DNA from: a bacterium UBA2214
GTDB lineage: Bacteria; Zhuqueibacterota; Zhuqueibacteria; Residuimicrobiales; Residuimicrobiaceae
DNA length: 5,279 nt
Assembly (NCBI GenBank): GCA_002327255.1
Contig: DCUM01000202.1
Span: forward strand, 1 to 5,279
Reading direction: 5' to 3'
Shown here: positions 4,639-5,279 of the stretch, piece by piece
How the letters are laid out: each line of letters begins with the position of its first letter
Numbering within the stretch: position 1 is the stretch's first letter
Notes under the pieces: generated by a model
Databases searched by the model: none
What the model was told of the DNA's origin: nothing
What the model saw: only the letters and a program-made list of their open reading frames with translations
Made by a program: the position numbers and the translations under genes

Positions 4639-5279
4639 GTGCCGCAGACATCGCGACAACTGGTTTACAATGCCGTGACCTTTCATCACCCGGAGCGCCT
4701 GCCACGCGATTTATGGCTGCTGCCCTGGGCCGAATGGCATCACCCCGATACGGTGGCTGAGCTCAAGCGACGCTTCCCCGGCGATTTCACTACCGCACCA
4801 TTCTTCTATCCGCCCTCGCAACGGGTTCAGGGAGACCCCCACCGCGCGGGGGTCTATGTCGATGAGTGGGGCTGCATCTTCACCAACATCCAGGACGGCC
4901 TCACGGGTGAAGCCAGGACACCACTGATTGCGGATATCGCCGACTGGCGTGACGTGCAGCCCCCTTATGAACAGCTGCCGGCCAGCGCCGCCGGGAAAAA
5001 AGCGGCTTATGATCTCATCACCCGCCATTATGAACAGAGCGATCAATTCGTCTTCGCCAACATCTGCCCGCGGCCATGGGAGCGCTATCAATTCCTGCGC
5101 GGCAGTGAAAATGCCTGCATCGACCTCATGATGCCCGATCTGGGATTTACGGATTTGCTGCGCGTCATTCATGAATTTAATCTGGCCGAACTCGAATTCT
5201 GGGTCGCGTCCGATGTCGACGCCATCCGTTTCATGGATGACTGGGGCGGCCAGCACCAGCTGCTCATCAGTCCGCAGCA
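4639..5279 (+). CDS. Uroporphyrinogen decarboxylase (URO-D)-family protein, partial
   Basis: The N-terminal 213 codons of a TIM-barrel URO-D-superfamily protein run off the window end; members have about 330-380 aa. The GTG at 4639 is chosen because GGAG (4630-4633) lies 5 nt upstream and because SRQLVYNAVTFHHPERLPRDLW (residues 5-26) is the expected family start. Further signatures are VDEWGCIFTN (74-83), RPWERYQFLRG (145-155) and DAIRFMDDWGGQHQLLISP (194-212), matching the D-x-x-D-x-G-x-Q...I-S-P motif. The R-Q-A-G-R-Y motif near the N-terminus of true HemE, which binds the porphyrinogen, is absent. It is therefore probably not a haem-pathway enzyme but one of the URO-D-like methyltransferases (MtaA/CmuA relatives, often corrinoid-dependent) or an uncharacterised relative. 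It follows the hydrolase gene by 15 nt and is probably co-transcribed with it. Confidence 0.9.
   Translation, partial: MPQTSRQLVYNAVTFHHPERLPRDLWLLPWAEWHHPDTVAELKRRFPGDFTTAPFFYPPSQRVQGDPHRAGVYVDEWGCIFTNIQDGLTGEARTPLIADIADWRDVQPPYEQLPASAAGKKAAYDLITRHYEQSDQFVFANICPRPWERYQFLRGSENACIDLMMPDLGFTDLLRVIHEFNLAELEFWVASDVDAIRFMDDWGGQHQLLISPQ

Noticed and set aside
4030..5256. Minus-strand open frames opposite the end of the hydrolase gene and the URO-D gene
   Set aside because: The plus strand carries conserved family motifs across this whole stretch, and the minus-strand peptides show none.

Overview
The window looks like a bacterial chromosome segment with a GC-rich backbone and an AT-rich accessory island of about 1 kb. 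It probably comes from a Gram-negative or PVC-type (Lentisphaerota/Kiritimatiellota-like) or deltaproteobacterial genome. That placement rests only on the general look of the UroD-like, ICMT-like and hydrolase proteins, so it is weak.

Layout. On the minus strand, 774 to 1 holds the N-terminal half of a sodium-coupled anion transporter of the DASS/SLC13 family; the rest lies outside the window. A good sigma-70-type promoter (839-812, minus) sits just upstream. It lies inside the tail of a decayed tyrosine recombinase fragment (about 860-972, minus) whose nucleophile tyrosine position is a cysteine. From about 960 to 1220 there is no intact gene. This stretch holds a run of short hairpins and a perfect 16-bp palindrome that overlaps the -35 box of a plus-strand promoter.

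That promoter leads into a toxin-antitoxin pair: an intact AbrB/SpoVT-fold antitoxin (1318-1581), followed with a 4-base overlap by a PIN-domain RNase toxin (1578-1982). The toxin has one in-frame TAA at codon 44 and is otherwise undamaged. Immediately after the toxin lies a large imperfect inverted repeat (1987-2108): 23 pairs, three single-base bulges, one mismatch and a 71-nt loop. Its size, asymmetry and position resemble an integron attC site. With the recombinase remnant transcribed away from it, the stretch 860-2108 can be read as a degraded integron with one TA cassette, although the core boxes only partly match the consensus.

The backbone resumes with an intact ICMT/PEMT-type membrane methyltransferase (2152-2673). 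Next comes a 604-aa probably secreted protein (2809-4623) that joins an alpha/beta-hydrolase domain with a GHSGG nucleophile elbow to a C-terminal domain of unknown function. Fifteen bases later, with a good ribosome-binding site, starts a uroporphyrinogen-decarboxylase-family protein (4639 to the window end, partial) that lacks the N-terminal signature of true HemE. The last two genes probably form one transcription unit. No tRNA, rRNA or CRISPR array was seen.
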